A DNA stretch of 53,865 bases from Paulinella micropora (lineage: Eukaryota; Cercozoa; Imbricatea; Euglyphida): assembly GCA_009731375.1 (NCBI GenBank), contig BJOX01000375.1, forward strand, positions 332,571 to 386,435. Direction: 5' to 3'. How positions within the stretch are numbered: the first letter of the stretch is position 1; every line of letters begins with the position of its first letter. Under the pieces are notes generated by a model, which searched no databases, was not told where the DNA came from, and saw nothing but the letters and a program-made list of their open reading frames with translations. The translations under genes and the position numbers were made by a program. Shown here piece by piece: positions 1 through 10,195 of this stretch.

Positions 1-215
1 TATTATTATTATTATTTTATTTTATTTTAATATTTTTAATCTAAGTCATTTTATTTTAATACTTTAATATTTTGATAATTTCTCATTACCTTTAATAACT
101 TGAGACGTAGGTCACCATCTAGTTAAATCAATAGCTCTTGAGCTAACGATTTGTATGGATAGACCAGAGGTTAAATTGTTAACTTCATTAAACCGAAGGC
201 CTAGGCCTAGTAGTA

Positions 216-246
<31 letters not shown>

Positions 247-780
247 TTAATAGGAAAGCAGTCCTTTTTACGGAAACTATACTCCTAAAGACAAACCAGA
301 AGCAGGACTACTGGGATGACTCAGAATTCAAGCTAAAAGACAACAGTAATCAAAAGACTGAGTCTAAAAGTCCAAAATCCTCTAAAGCGAAACACAAGTC
401 TCAAGAGGATCTGATGCTTTGGAGGGTCCAAATCCCAAGCACCCCACGACTCCATATAATCCTCCACAATACCCAAACACGCAAAACCTATATGAGAGTT
501 CATGACAACCTCTAGAACTTATAGAAACTCTTTAGTGACCACATTGCAGTCCTTTAAAAAGCCCCTCATAGCATCAATATGAAAAGAAGCCTAATAAAGA
601 TGTCCAAATTGCTACTAGAAATAGCACCACCAGGAGAAAAAATCGAACAAAAATATTTCAGCTGTAAAGACCTTAGGATAGGCTTTGTTAAAGCACAATC
701 ATTAAAGGCATGTAGTAGCAAGATCTGTAGTACTATACTGAGTCTAGTGTAGTTCCGAATGTTCATTTGTTGTGCAAATT
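1..780. other. AT-rich intergenic stretch with short TTA and TAG repeats
   Basis: No convincing gene is visible. A (TTA)n tract occupies the first bases and a (TAG)n tract runs from about 208 to 246. The short open frames here have no recognisable motif and no supporting splice signals. Confidence 0.6.
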
Positions 781-1193
781 CCACAGGGAATGTTCACAGG
801 GTACCAAAGCCTCTATGAGAAGGCCAAAACGAAGGCAACCTGCTCTTCTAGCAAGAGAGATCAGTCCTCTCCCGCCATGGACAAATTTTTCATGACTGAT
901 TTATACAAATGTAGAAATTTTTTCACCGGGTTTTGCGTCATAATTCATTGCACACTTTTCCATTTTGCCTTGCTTGCGTGCCGTTTTCCTTGCCTGCGTG
1001 CCGTTTTGCTCGGGGTGGAGGGGTGGTTGACAAGCCCACACAGAAGGAGGAGAAGGACGACGACGACGACGACGACCACGACGAGTGCTCCCATTATATC
1101 TTCTGCGAAATTTTCTGTGATTTCTGAATTTCAAGCAATTCAAGTTTTTTGTGCGTTTGTAGTTGTTTGTCGATCAAAGTACGTACATTCTAG

Positions 1194-1195
<2 letters not shown>
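781..1195. other. Unassigned stretch before a microsatellite cluster
   Basis: A plus-strand frame is open here, but it runs straight into simple repeats and an assembly gap, so it is not supported as a gene. A short (GAC)n tract lies near 1054-1086. Nothing else is recognised. Confidence 0.5.
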
Positions 1196-1228
<33 letters not shown>

Positions 1229-1341
1229 TTTGTAGGTCTCTGTCTCTGTCTCTCTCTCTATCTCTCTCACTCTCTCACTCTCACTCTCTCTCTCTATCTA
1301 TCTCTCTCTCTCACACACACACACACACTCGCTCTCTCTCA

Positions 1342-1428
<87 letters not shown>

Positions 1429-1437
1429 CCTCTCTCT

Positions 1438-1525
<88 letters not shown>

Positions 1526-1536
1526 CTCTCTCCCCC
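1196..1536. repeat. Compound microsatellite (TG)n-(CT)n-(CA)n-(CT)n and poly-T
   Basis: The stretch begins with (TG)n, continues with long CT tracts interrupted by a CA tract near 1312-1328, and ends in an 85-base poly-T run (1441-1525) that leads into a gap of unknown bases. All translated frames through it are artefacts. Confidence 0.95.
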
Positions 1537-2014
1537 NNNNNNNNNNNNNNNNNNNNNNNNNNNNNNNNNNNNNNNNNNNNNNNNNNNNNNNNNNNNNNNN
1601 NNNNNNNNNNNNNNNNNNNNNNNNNNNNNNNNNNNNNNNNNNNNNNNNNNNNNNNNNNNNNNNNNNNNNNNNNNNNNNNNNNNNNNNNNNNNNNNNNNNN
1701 NNNNNNNNNNNNNNNNNNNNNNNNNNNNNNNNNNNNNNNNNNNNNNNNNNNNNNNNNNNNNNNNNNNNNNNNNNNNNNNNNNNNNNNNNNNNNNNNNNNN
1801 NNNNNNNNNNNNNNNNNNNNNNNNNNNNNNNNNNNNNNNNNNNNNNNNNNNNNNNNNNNNNNNNNNNNNNNNNNNNNNNNNNNNNNNNNNNNNNNNNNNN
1901 NNNNNNNNNNNNNNNNNNNNNNNNNNNNNNNNNNNNNNNNNNNNNNNNNNNNNNNNNNNNNNNNNNNNNNNNNNNNNNNNNNNNNNNNNNNNNNNNNNNN
2001 NNNNNNNNNNNNNN
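1537..2014. other. Assembly gap (478 N)
   Basis: All bases are N. The gap is flanked by poly-T and (GGT)n/(GT)n sequence, so it probably failed to assemble because of simple repeats. Confidence 0.99.
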
Positions 2015-2032
2015 GGTGGTGGTGGTGGTGGT

Positions 2033-2074
<42 letters not shown>

Positions 2075-2182
2075 TGTATGTGTGTGTGTGTGTGTGTGTG
2101 TTTTTGTGTGTTTGTGTGTTTATGTGTTTGTGTGTGTGTGTGAGAGAGAGAGAGAGTATGTGATTATCTATCTATCTATCAT

Positions 2183-2260
<78 letters not shown>

Positions 2261-2262
2261 AC
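2015..2262. repeat. Microsatellites (GGT)n, (GT)n, (GA)n, (TAGA)n
   Basis: Four simple tracts follow one another directly after the gap. The (TAGA)n part covers about 2184-2262 and is preceded by a short TCTA tract of opposite sense, which together could form a small hairpin. Confidence 0.93.
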
Positions 2263-2382
2263 CATATTCACTAGACTCATTCGTGTATGCATGGTCAAGC
2301 ATACATATTAAAACAATTATTTGTAAGGTTTTTGTTTTCAAATGGTTTACCATGCTTAAGCCATCTCCGAAATCACGGTCAC

Positions 2383-2555
2383 ATACATAAGTACAGACAT
2401 ACATACACATGCATACATAAATACATACATGCATACATACATACATACATACAGGTGGCTTTTTTTATCCTTGCCGCCTTCTTGATCACTGGTAAAATAT
2501 GCCTAAATACATACGTACATACATACATAAATACATACATACATACATAGATATA

Positions 2556-2586
<31 letters not shown>

Positions 2587-2768
2587 CACACACATGCATT
2601 TCCTGTATTATATACATACATACATACATACATACATAGGTGAAACCTTCCTGCGTTACATACACATACATACATACATACATACATACATAGGTGGAAC
2701 CTTCCTACGTTACATACACATACATACATACATACATGCATAGGTGCAGTCTTCCTGTGTTATACACC
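2383..2768. repeat. (CATA)n array with a higher-order unit of about 52-54 bp
   Basis: Within the CATA tract a non-simple segment recurs: GTGAAACCTTCCTGCGTTA at about 2640, a near copy at about 2694, a weaker copy at about 2744, and a degenerate relative near 2593. Each is separated from the next by CATA repeats, so the array has a longer period on top of the 4-base one. Confidence 0.75.
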
Positions 2769-2777
2769 ATTCAAGGT

Positions 2778-2822
2778 CTATCTATCTATCTATCTAACTA
2801 TCTATCTATCTATCTATCTATC
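2778..2822. repeat. (TCTA)n microsatellite
   Basis: A simple tetranucleotide tract with one interruption. Confidence 0.95.
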
Positions 2823-3310
2823 TGTCACTGACCCTCTCTTGGGCTTGATTTTTTGAAATGGGTGCCATCTGTCGACAGACAGAGAATTAGGGGATGGTGT
2901 GGGTGTGCTGGGCCCGTGGTGGGGTGCCTTATGTGTGCCTAGCCATACGCCTATAAGTCATATGCCGAAATAGCGACGGGAAGCACAATCCTGTTCCCTC
3001 AGGGTGCCCTTTCTCGCTTGTTGAGCCCGGAATAAAACCCACAGTGCTCTGTCGGTTTATACTAGACTGTCGAACAGTCTCGAAACTCCATCTGCTTACT
3101 GGGCCCTCTGTAATGGAGGTGGGAGCTCGTTCTGCAAGGGGCGCTTTATGGAACGAGCCCTGGCCCCGCCTGGTACTAGGGAGCTTTGGTATTGCCTGTA
3201 TCAGTCCCTTCCGTGCAAACATCACGGCTTAGCTGGGCATCGGGTTAATACTTTACCCACAGACTTCCTGGTTGACGAAATCAGAAGCTCCTTTTTTCTG
3301 ACATTAGTCG
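2823..3310. other. Unique block of about 490 bp between microsatellites
   Basis: This GC-richer sequence has no recognised gene. It contains a perfect 7-bp inverted pair AGACTGT/ACAGTCT with a 3-base spacer at 3064-3080. Short frames are open on both strands, but none shows a motif or a start context I trust. It could be a fragment of a dispersed repeat. Confidence 0.4.
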
Positions 3311-3315
3311 ATATT

Positions 3316-3341
3316 TCATCTATCTATCCATCTATCTATCC

Positions 3342-3388
<47 letters not shown>

Positions 3389-3528
3389 GATCTATCTATC
3401 TATCTATCTATCTATCCATCTATCTATCTATCCATCCATCTATCCATATATCTATCTATCTATCTATCTATCGATCTATCTATCTATCTATCCATCTATC
3501 TATATATCGATCTATCGATCTATCGATA

Positions 3529-3566
<38 letters not shown>

Positions 3567-3601
3567 ATACTATCTGTCTATCTATCATCTATCTATCTAT
3601 C

Positions 3602-3604
<3 letters not shown>
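3316..3604. repeat. (TCTA)n microsatellite
   Basis: A tetranucleotide array of about 290 bases with TCCA and TCGA variants. The open frames in it are repeat artefacts. Confidence 0.97.
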
Positions 3605-3632
<28 letters not shown>

Positions 3633-3935
3633 AAGAAGAAGAAGAAGAAGAAGAAGAAGAAGAAGAAGAAGCAGAAGAAGCAGAAGAAGCAGAAGAAGCA
3701 GAAGAAGCAGAAGAAGAAGAAGAAGAAGAAGAAGAAGAAGAAGAAGAAGAAGAAGAAGAAGAGCAGAAACAAGAAGAAACAAGAAGAAACAAGAAGAAAC
3801 AAGAAGAAACAAGAAGAAACAAGAAGAACAAGAAGAACAAGAACAAGAACAAGAAAAACAAGAATAATAACAAGAAGAATAAGAAGAAGAAGAAGAAGAA
3901 GAAGAACAACAACAACAACAACAACAACAACAAGA
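3601..3935. repeat. (GAA)n microsatellite grading into AAC/ACA triplets
   Basis: GAA triplets with CAG-containing variants grade into an AAGAAGAAAC-type unit and then (AAC)n. Long purine tracts of this kind can form triplexes. The poly-Ser/Leu/Phe frames read through it are not genes. Confidence 0.96.
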
Positions 3936-4142
3936 AGCTTGTGGCCCAACTCCTTAGGCAGTCTCCACTCCTCCTTGTAAGGAGTTGAACTTTCAACTCA
4001 CTATCAAATTTATGAATAGCAATGGCAGCGAGCATGCTGCGAACGAGGACGCACTCAGAGATAGTCATAGCCATGGTAAAGTGTTTTCTTGGTTTGTCAA
4101 TTTGGTCAGTTTGTAGGGTGAAAAGTTTTTGTGCCTCGTTAA

Positions 4143-4247
4143 GGCCCGTTCTACGCGGGTCACTTGACGGGCGATTTGCCCCAAAATTGGCAAATGGCCC
4201 CAATTTTGGGGCGAATTGCCCGTCAAGTGACCCGCGTAGAACGGGCC
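4143..4247. mobile_element. Harbinger-type MITE, almost perfect foldback
   Basis: The first and last roughly 50 bases are reverse complements with about two mismatches, starting GGCCCGTTCTACGCGGGTCA. Only a few bases lie in the loop. A 3-bp TAA repeat flanks both ends (4140-4142 and 4248-4250). A TWA target duplication and termini starting GGCCCGTT fit the PIF/Harbinger superfamily. With no room for a transposase this is a non-autonomous MITE. Homology to a full-length element was not tested. Confidence 0.72.
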
Positions 4248-4250
4248 TAA

Positions 4251-4488
4251 TTTTGAGATTGTGCTCGGGTTTTTTTGAGGTAGCATTTGTCGAAATTCAA
4301 CGGGATTCCATCAAAGATTTTATGTTTTGCGAACAGTTCTTATATGGGAAAATGTCTGCCACACACAGCAAAGAGCAAAAAATTCACCACGCGCAATAGT
4401 CAATTTAACCCCTTTCTTTTTCGTGAGGGCGACAGGAGCTAAGCAGCTCTAAGCGACAGCATGGAGGCTGCTTTGGCAGCCTCGCGTG
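4251..4488. other. Stretch without a recognised gene
   Basis: Nothing recognisable lies between the MITE and the tandem duplication. Short frames on both strands lack motifs. Confidence 0.4.
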
Positions 4489-4955
4489 AGGGCAAACGCC
4501 ATGTCCTCTGTAATCTTTCTTTTTTTGTAGTCTGTAATCTTTCCTTTTGGTTTTTTTTTTTTTTTTTTTTTTTTTTATGTATGCCTAATGCTTTCTTCTT
4601 TCTTTGCCACTTTTGCGCCTTTCGCTTCAAGCTCCTTTCTTTCACTTCTTGTTGGTGAGTCTTTTGTGTTCATTTTTAATACTGTATTGAGCATGGGTTC
4701 TGCTTAGGCTAAGTTTAAAGATAAATTTGCTGCTTTGGCGGGCAAACACCATGTCCTCACTGATTTTGTGGTTTGTAATCTTTCTTTTTGGGTTTTTTTC
4801 CCCCCCTTTGACTTGTATTGCCTTAAGCATTTTTTCTTTGTAACTTTTTCGCGTTTTTGCTTGAAGCTCCTTTCTGTCACTTCTTCTTTGTGAGTCTTTT
4901 GTGTTCATTGTTCAATACTGTGTTGCGCATGGGTATCCTCTCTGCTTAGGTCAGG
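4489..4955. repeat. Imperfect tandem duplication, period about 250 bp
   Basis: The block from about 4489 to 4710 recurs at about 4738 to 4955. Both copies begin with GGGCAAAC.CCATGTCCTC, contain a T-rich tract, then CTTCAAGCTCCTTTC or a near copy, GTGAGTCTTTTGTGTTCAT and a TGCTTAGG end. Divergence is substantial, so the duplication is old. Confidence 0.7.
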
Positions 4956-5148
4956 TATGTATACAAACGACTAGATTTAAGCGGAAAAAGTCTGGGAGAT
5001 TCCGGTGCCTTCGCGGTCGCCAAGGGACTGCAGGTCAGACTGACATAAAAACGTTACATCTGCAGTCAAGACTACAGCTAGTTTAAGACAGGAGGTAAAT
5101 ATCTATGAAATGTTGGTGTTTGGTACAGGTGAAGGTGGTGAATAAGTG

Positions 5149-5165
5149 TGTGTGTGTGTGTATGT

Positions 5166-5201
<36 letters not shown>

Positions 5202-5281
5202 TTAGTTTCTCGTCTCTCCTTTTTCTCCATCCTTCTCGTTTCTTTGTTTCTCTTCTCACTCTCCTCCCTGCNNNNNNNNNN
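5149..5281. repeat. (GT)n and (CT)n microsatellites ending in a 10-N gap
   Basis: GT and CT tracts lead into a sized gap at 5272-5281. Confidence 0.9.
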
Positions 5282-5282
5282 C

Positions 5283-5540
5283 AAAAAAAACATGCATACA
5301 TAGTTATACATACGTTCATATGTGCTCATAGGCACTATTCACACACACCATGTCAACATACTCACGTCTAGCACATGTGCATCACTTTAATGCGGGATAA
5401 CAAGAGGTTTGGGGCCTGCAGAAGCGCTTATTTGGGCTGAATTCTTGAAGGTCTATGAAGTTCAATAAGATAACATTTTCAAAAATGCATATGAATGGGC
5501 CAACATACACACACATATTGTTCATGCTTCTTGCTTTCAT
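5283..5540 (+). repeat. Left arm of a large inverted repeat around LRR exons
   Basis: This arm matches the reverse complement of about 6145-6391. Shared landmarks are GTGCTCATAGGCAC, GAGGTTTGGGGCCTGCAGAA, AAGATAACATTTT and TTGTTCATGC. The arms differ by substitutions and a few short indels. Each arm borders an assembly gap, so a scaffolding artefact is possible. Confidence 0.75.
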
Positions 5541-5598
5541 ATGCTACCGGCGCGCGCAGTAGCACGTTTCGAATTATGCTTCGTTTGTGTGGGTGCAG

Positions 5599-5965
5599 GT
5601 GAATAAGCAATTTTTGAATCTTTGTGACAATTCCATTGGTGTTGAGGGAGCAAAAGCTATTGCTGCAGCGCTGGAGGTACCTTAAGAGAAAGACCAATAG
5701 CCTTAGCGCCCTGCAATATCATTCCAGCACAAGTCGATGTCCACAAATTACTACATTAAGTAAGAAGTGCTACCGCGTATTGCCATAGATTAAGGGTCTG
5801 CATAAGAAATATCAAAATTATTTTTTATATATGCAGCCTGCGCGCGGGTAGCATTAAAAAACATACATATGTGTTGTGCAGGAGAACGAAACACTCCGCG
5901 AGCTCGACATGTACAGAAATAACATCGGACTGGATGGGGCGAAAGCTATTGCAAAGGCGCTAGAG
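5599..5965 (+). CDS. Leucine-rich repeat protein, two exons of one repeat each (partial)
   Basis: Two exons are visible: 5599-5676 (78 nt) and 5882-5965 (84 nt). Both follow a CAG acceptor and end GAG|GTAC. The second encodes exactly one 28-residue ribonuclease-inhibitor-type LRR with the core LDMYRNNIGLDGAKAIAKAL. The first encodes LNLCDNSIGVEGAKAIAAAL, two residues shorter at its start. Both exons are phase 0 at both ends, so repeats can be gained or lost without breaking the frame. LRRs of this type make a horseshoe used for protein binding, for example in receptors, RanGAP and NLR-like proteins. No start, stop or other domain is visible, so the gene is partial and its job is unknown. Confidence 0.7.
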
Positions 5966-6144
5966 GTACAGTAAGCATATTCCCAATTGCTTTGGCGCCT
6001 GTTTGCCCAATCTTGTTGTGTACGATGTTAAACTCGACCCAAATTGTGTGAACCTATTTAGCAATACAGCCCAAAATAGTTGTGAATGCTACCCGATTGC
6101 ACAGTAGCATGTGTGAAAAAATAATTTCTGTGTGACGTTCGACT

Positions 6145-6391
6145 AAAAGCAAGAGGCATGAACAATATGTGTGTGTTGGCACATGCATTTTTCAAAATGT
6201 TATCTTACTGAACTTTATAGAACATCAAGAATTCAGCCAAAATAGCCGCTTCTGCAGGCCCCAAACCTCTTGATTGCATACTTAGCTATATTATCTTGTT
6301 GTCACGCATTAAAGTGATGCATGTGTGCTAGATGTATGTTGGCATGATGTGTGTGGTGCCTATGAGCACATATGTATATGTGTATGCATGT
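6145..6391 (-). repeat. Right arm of the inverted repeat around LRR exons
   Basis: This is the reverse-complement partner of 5283-5540. Near the inner ends of both arms lies a short palindromic motif of the form TGCTACC...GTAGCA (5541-5563 and about 6087-6110), and a related half-motif occurs in the intron near 5836-5854. Confidence 0.72.
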
Positions 6392-6412
6392 TTGTGTTGT
6401 TTGGGTATGTTG

Positions 6413-6627
6413 AGGGGGAGGCTGGGGGGAGGGGGGGGGGGGGGGGGGGGGGGGGACAAACAAANNNNNNNNNNNNNNNNNNNNNNNNNNNNNNNNNNNN
6501 NNNNNNNNNNNNNNNNNNNNNNNNNNNNNNNNNNNNNNNNNNNNNNNNNNNNNNNNNNNNNNNNNNNNNNNNNNNNNNNNNNNNNNNNNNNNNNNNNNNN
6601 NNNNNNNNNNNNNNNGGGTGGGGGGGA
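6413..6627. repeat. Poly-G tract and assembly gap (151 N)
   Basis: A poly-G run (about 6424-6455) precedes Ns at 6465-6615, followed by another G-rich piece. The gap separates the inverted repeat from the CATA array. Confidence 0.9.
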
Positions 6628-7112
6628 GGGACATACATACATACATACATACATACATACTTACTTACTTACTTACATACATACATACATACATAACATA
6701 CATGACATACAAAACACAACATGCATACATACATACATACACACATACATACATACAACATACATATATACATACAACACACAACATACGTACATACATA
6801 CATACATACATACATAAATACAACACACATATATACATACATACATACATACATACATACAGACATAACATACATAACATACATAATATACATAACATAC
6901 ATAACATACATAACATACATAACATACATAACCACATAACATACATAATATACATAACATACATAACATACATAACATACATACATACATACATACATAC
7001 GTACGTACGTACGTACACGCATAGGTTATACTTCGGCTCATTGCAGTTTCTGTTAGTTATGTTTACATACATACATACATACATAAATACATACATACAT
7101 ACATACGCTGAC
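6628..7112. repeat. (CATA)n array with ACATA and ACGT variants
   Basis: About 480 bases of CATA, including a stretch of CATAACATA units (about 6865-6980) and a short (CGTA)n tract near 7000-7012. Because the 4-base unit contains no stop in any phase, long spurious frames read as Tyr-Ile-His-Thr or Met-Tyr-Val-Cys repeats. Confidence 0.96.
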
Positions 7113-7371
7113 AGGAACAAAAGTCAGGGATGGTTGGGCAGGCAATGAATCGCCCACCCACAAGTGATCATCTTGCTTTCTTGCGCGCAAAAGTTCCACT
7201 CTCACCGAATCACACGCGTACCCATTATACGCAACGTGAGCATACCAGTGCACTGCAGTTGCGTACCTGACTGCCACTGTAACTCCCCAGCAGCGGCGAG
7301 GGAACGTCTGCTTGATATTCTCAACAGTGAGAAAGCAGCAGCCACCCCCAAAGCGCTCACCCCTTACATAC

Positions 7372-8275
7372 CTGGTTGACTTCATCAGGAATCACTTGCA
7401 CATCATAAACTTTGCTATTATATTTTGATATTTGCTGCTGTCAGTACTGGACGCTGACCCAACCCTTGCCAACCCGGTAGCTGCCTCCAGCAGCTGTCCA
7501 TAAACTCCTGCAGCTCCACGAAATGCTTTGGTTTCGGCAAGAGCACTCGGCTGAAAATGTCTTTGAGTGTGTCGTTGCATGTGTACCTGATGGCCTTCTT
7601 GCCGGAACGGAAGCCTGACATGATCAGCTTATCCTTGACGTCAAGATTTGCCTGGCGCAAGTTGGGCAAGGACCACATTGGTGCCTCATTTCTCCAACGG
7701 TTCATGAAAGTGTCCTCCGAGCGATTCAGATTGTGCACTTGCTTCTTAAGTTCTCCTCCTTGGTGTTCCAGATCGAAAGCTTACACTTCCGGTAGAGGGC
7801 CCCAATCTCTGATGTGCACAAGAACTCTACAACATAATTGGTGCAGCCAGTACGAATGCTCTGTTATGGGCAGCCCAGCCGCAATTTCTACCACCTATAT
7901 GGTCCATAACACAAGCATATGAGCATTGAAACTTCAGTGCCAGATACATGAATTTAAGTTTCAATGCTGGCATTAAAATTTTAATGCAGGCATTGAAAAT
8001 AGAATGCATGCATTGAAACTTAAATTCATGCATCGCTAAAGTTTCAATTCACATATGCTTTTGTTATGGATCTGTCGAACTATGTAATCTCCCAAGCACC
8101 TATCCACGTGACACGGCAGACTTTTCCGCGAGACTAACTTGGCAGGACTGAACATCTTCTTGATAATTTCCAATTGGGCATGGTAAACTCCCAGGATGGT
8201 AAATGGATCCAGACATTTCCTCTTGTGCTCCCGAAGACTCGACAGGGGATCGTCGTGGCGTGAGTTGGCGAACAT
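7372..8275 (-). pseudogene. Interrupted multi-exon hypothetical gene
   Basis: The upstream exon starts at 8275 (MFANSRHDDPL...) and stays open to about 8045. The next exon begins at 7894 after an ATATAG acceptor and reads VVEIAAGLPITEHSYW..., then FMNRWRNEAPMW and KHFVELQEFMDSCWRQ, and ends in another frame at CAG|GTATGT (donor at 7371). Two defects are visible: an in-frame TAA at 7781-7783 and a frame change near 7440. The phase of the first splice is not settled. I recognise no family. The intron between the exons (about 7895-8045) contains the same CATTG/CAATG palindromes as the satellite upstream. It may be a decaying member of a multicopy family or a gene with sequencing errors. Confidence 0.45.
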
Positions 8276-8338
8276 TGCACGTTACCAGGAGTAGGCCAGG
8301 TGTAGTTAAAGGCGTTTTCGGTATTAAAATAATTACAC

Positions 8339-8972
8339 TGCATTGATATACTGTTTATCAATGCATACACTGAATTACCTATTTCAATGCATGCGTTGAA
8401 ATCAATGTATGCATTGAAAAAACATATTTCACTGCATACATTGATTTTAATGTATGCATTGACAATCAATGCATACATTGAAATACATATTTCTGTGCTG
8501 CATTGACATTTTAATGCATACATTGAAAATCAATGCATGCCTTGATATATAGCTATGCTGCATCGACATTTGAATGCATGCATTCAAAATTAAATCAATG
8601 CATAAATTGAAATACACATTTCTGTGCTGCGCGCACATATATATATATATACATATATATATGGATATATATATATATATGCATTGACATTTTAATGCAT
8701 GAATTGAAAATCAATGCATAAATTGATCGGTGCTGCATTGAAATTTTAATGCATGCATTGAAAATCAATGCATGCATTGAAACACACATTTTTTGCTGCA
8801 TTAATATTGAAATTTCAATGCATGCATTCACATTTCCAGTGTATTGAAATGTCAATGTATTTCAATGCATGATGCATTGAATTCGAAATTTCAATGCATG
8901 CATATGCATTGGAATATATTAATTTCAATGATTGCATTGAAATTTTAATGCATGCATTGACATCGATATCCT
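8339..8972. repeat. Satellite of palindromic CATTGCATGCAATG-like units
   Basis: A unit of about 60-66 bases repeats some eight times with drift. It contains TTTAATGCATGCATTGAAAA, then TCAATGCATGCATTGA, then ACACATTTCTGTGCTG. Most units carry two dyad-symmetric motifs of the form TCAATGCATGCATTGA, so each unit can fold on itself. An (AT)n tract (about 8637-8680) interrupts the array. Degenerate units also lie at about 7918-8045 in the intron of the neighbouring gene. Confidence 0.85.
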
Positions 8973-9001
8973 GTACACCGGTACGTGTCATATGCACATG
9001 C

Positions 9002-9006
<5 letters not shown>

Positions 9007-9049
<43 letters not shown>

Positions 9050-9057
9050 TTTTTCTT

Positions 9058-9097
<40 letters not shown>

Positions 9098-9099
9098 AA

Positions 9100-9143
<44 letters not shown>
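9007..9143. repeat. Poly-T tracts
   Basis: Three T runs are interrupted by short A/C/G breaks. The poly-Phe and poly-Lys frames are artefacts. Confidence 0.95.
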
Positions 9144-9144
<1 letters not shown>

Positions 9145-9438
9145 TTGCAATTTGCAACAACTTTCCCTCGCTTACAGCTTTTATATATGCATAAAATGTT
9201 TGCAGACAGCTGGTATATTTTTCTACTGATTCCATAAATAGCCTATTTATGTGATTTTTTTTGTGGTACTACTGCGCGATCAATTTAATTGCGCCATGCA
9301 AGGCATTCCGGGATCCACAAATTCAAGCTATAGCTAATTTATATATATATATATATACACTACTTGGTCCTCTGCCAACGTACGGAAATTCAGGGAAAAA
9401 AAATATCTGTAATGTATTGAAATTTTCTGTTTTAACAG

Positions 9439-9646
9439 GGGTAAGCGTGAAAAAAACGTCATGAAAGCAGTTTCAGCCATAAAAGAACAGGGCAGCCTTG
9501 CAATTTTGGCTCAAGCCTGTGATTTTTATGACATATTTTCCGGAACTGATGTCTTCAAACACACTACAAGTACCAGTGGAAACGAGACTAGCGAAAAGGA
9601 AAGTCTTGAACAGGTCCGAGGCACGAAAACGTTCAGGCAAAATTAA
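9439..9646 (+). CDS. Possible exon of an unknown protein
   Basis: After a TTTTAACAG acceptor the frame reads GKREKNVMKAVSAIKEQG, then LAQACDFYDIFSGTDVFKHT and a Ser/Glu-rich tail up to a stop at 9644-9646. A CAG|GTCC donor near 9612 could end the exon earlier. The amino-acid mix is protein-like and the acceptor is good, but no family is recognised and no neighbouring exon was found. The ATG at 9461 could also start a small ORF. Confidence 0.3.
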
Positions 9647-9818
9647 AACAATGAAACAAAAAACTCAATTTAATGAAAAAAGTACTTTCAAAAAATATGA
9701 CATATTTCGAAAACAGTGCACGCATCCAAGTTCATTACTAGGTAGAACTAAGTAAAAGCGGGAAGAGCAGGGACGGCTACTCTCATCAGGTCATGCTAAC
9801 CGTTGACACTTGCAACCT

Positions 9819-10195
9819 TGTAGACGCAGATAGGTAAATATGCGACCTTTTCTTATATCCCTATACACAGTGATGTATAGAAGAACTATATCTCTTTAAG
9901 ATGTAGTTATATCTGTTTTTATTTATATACTTTTGAGCCGGTTGAAAACGATAATATTACGATTCATAACCGGTACTACTTTTTTAAGCCGTATAATATT
10001 ATCGTTAGGGGTGACACTGGAAAATGCCTCTCTTTTCCCTTTTTGTTGCTTGCGGCTCTGACAGTCTCCTACATTTTCCGCCATACTGGTTTCCTCTCTT
10101 TGTGGAGGAGGAAGATTAGGTTATTTTCAGAGTGCTGTGGAATTGGAAGGATAAATACCCCGGCTTACATTAAATAATATCTTTTGATTAGAACC
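9819..10195 (+). repeat. 5' LTR
   Basis: It begins TGTAGACGCAGATAGG and ends near TTGATTAGAACC. It aligns end to end with 21860-22234. The exact 3' end is uncertain because the AACC at the border also occurs just before the 5' LTR, which makes a 4-bp target duplication ambiguous. A GGATAAATACC stretch near the 3' end could hold a TATA-like element. Confidence 0.9.

Noticed and set aside
772-2163. A 463-codon frame through 1-2 kb
   Set aside because: It consists of CT, TG and T tracts and 478 unknown bases; nothing in it is gene-like.
3593-4203. Leu/Phe/Ser-rich frames on the minus strand
   Set aside because: They are readings of (GAA)n and AAC triplets.
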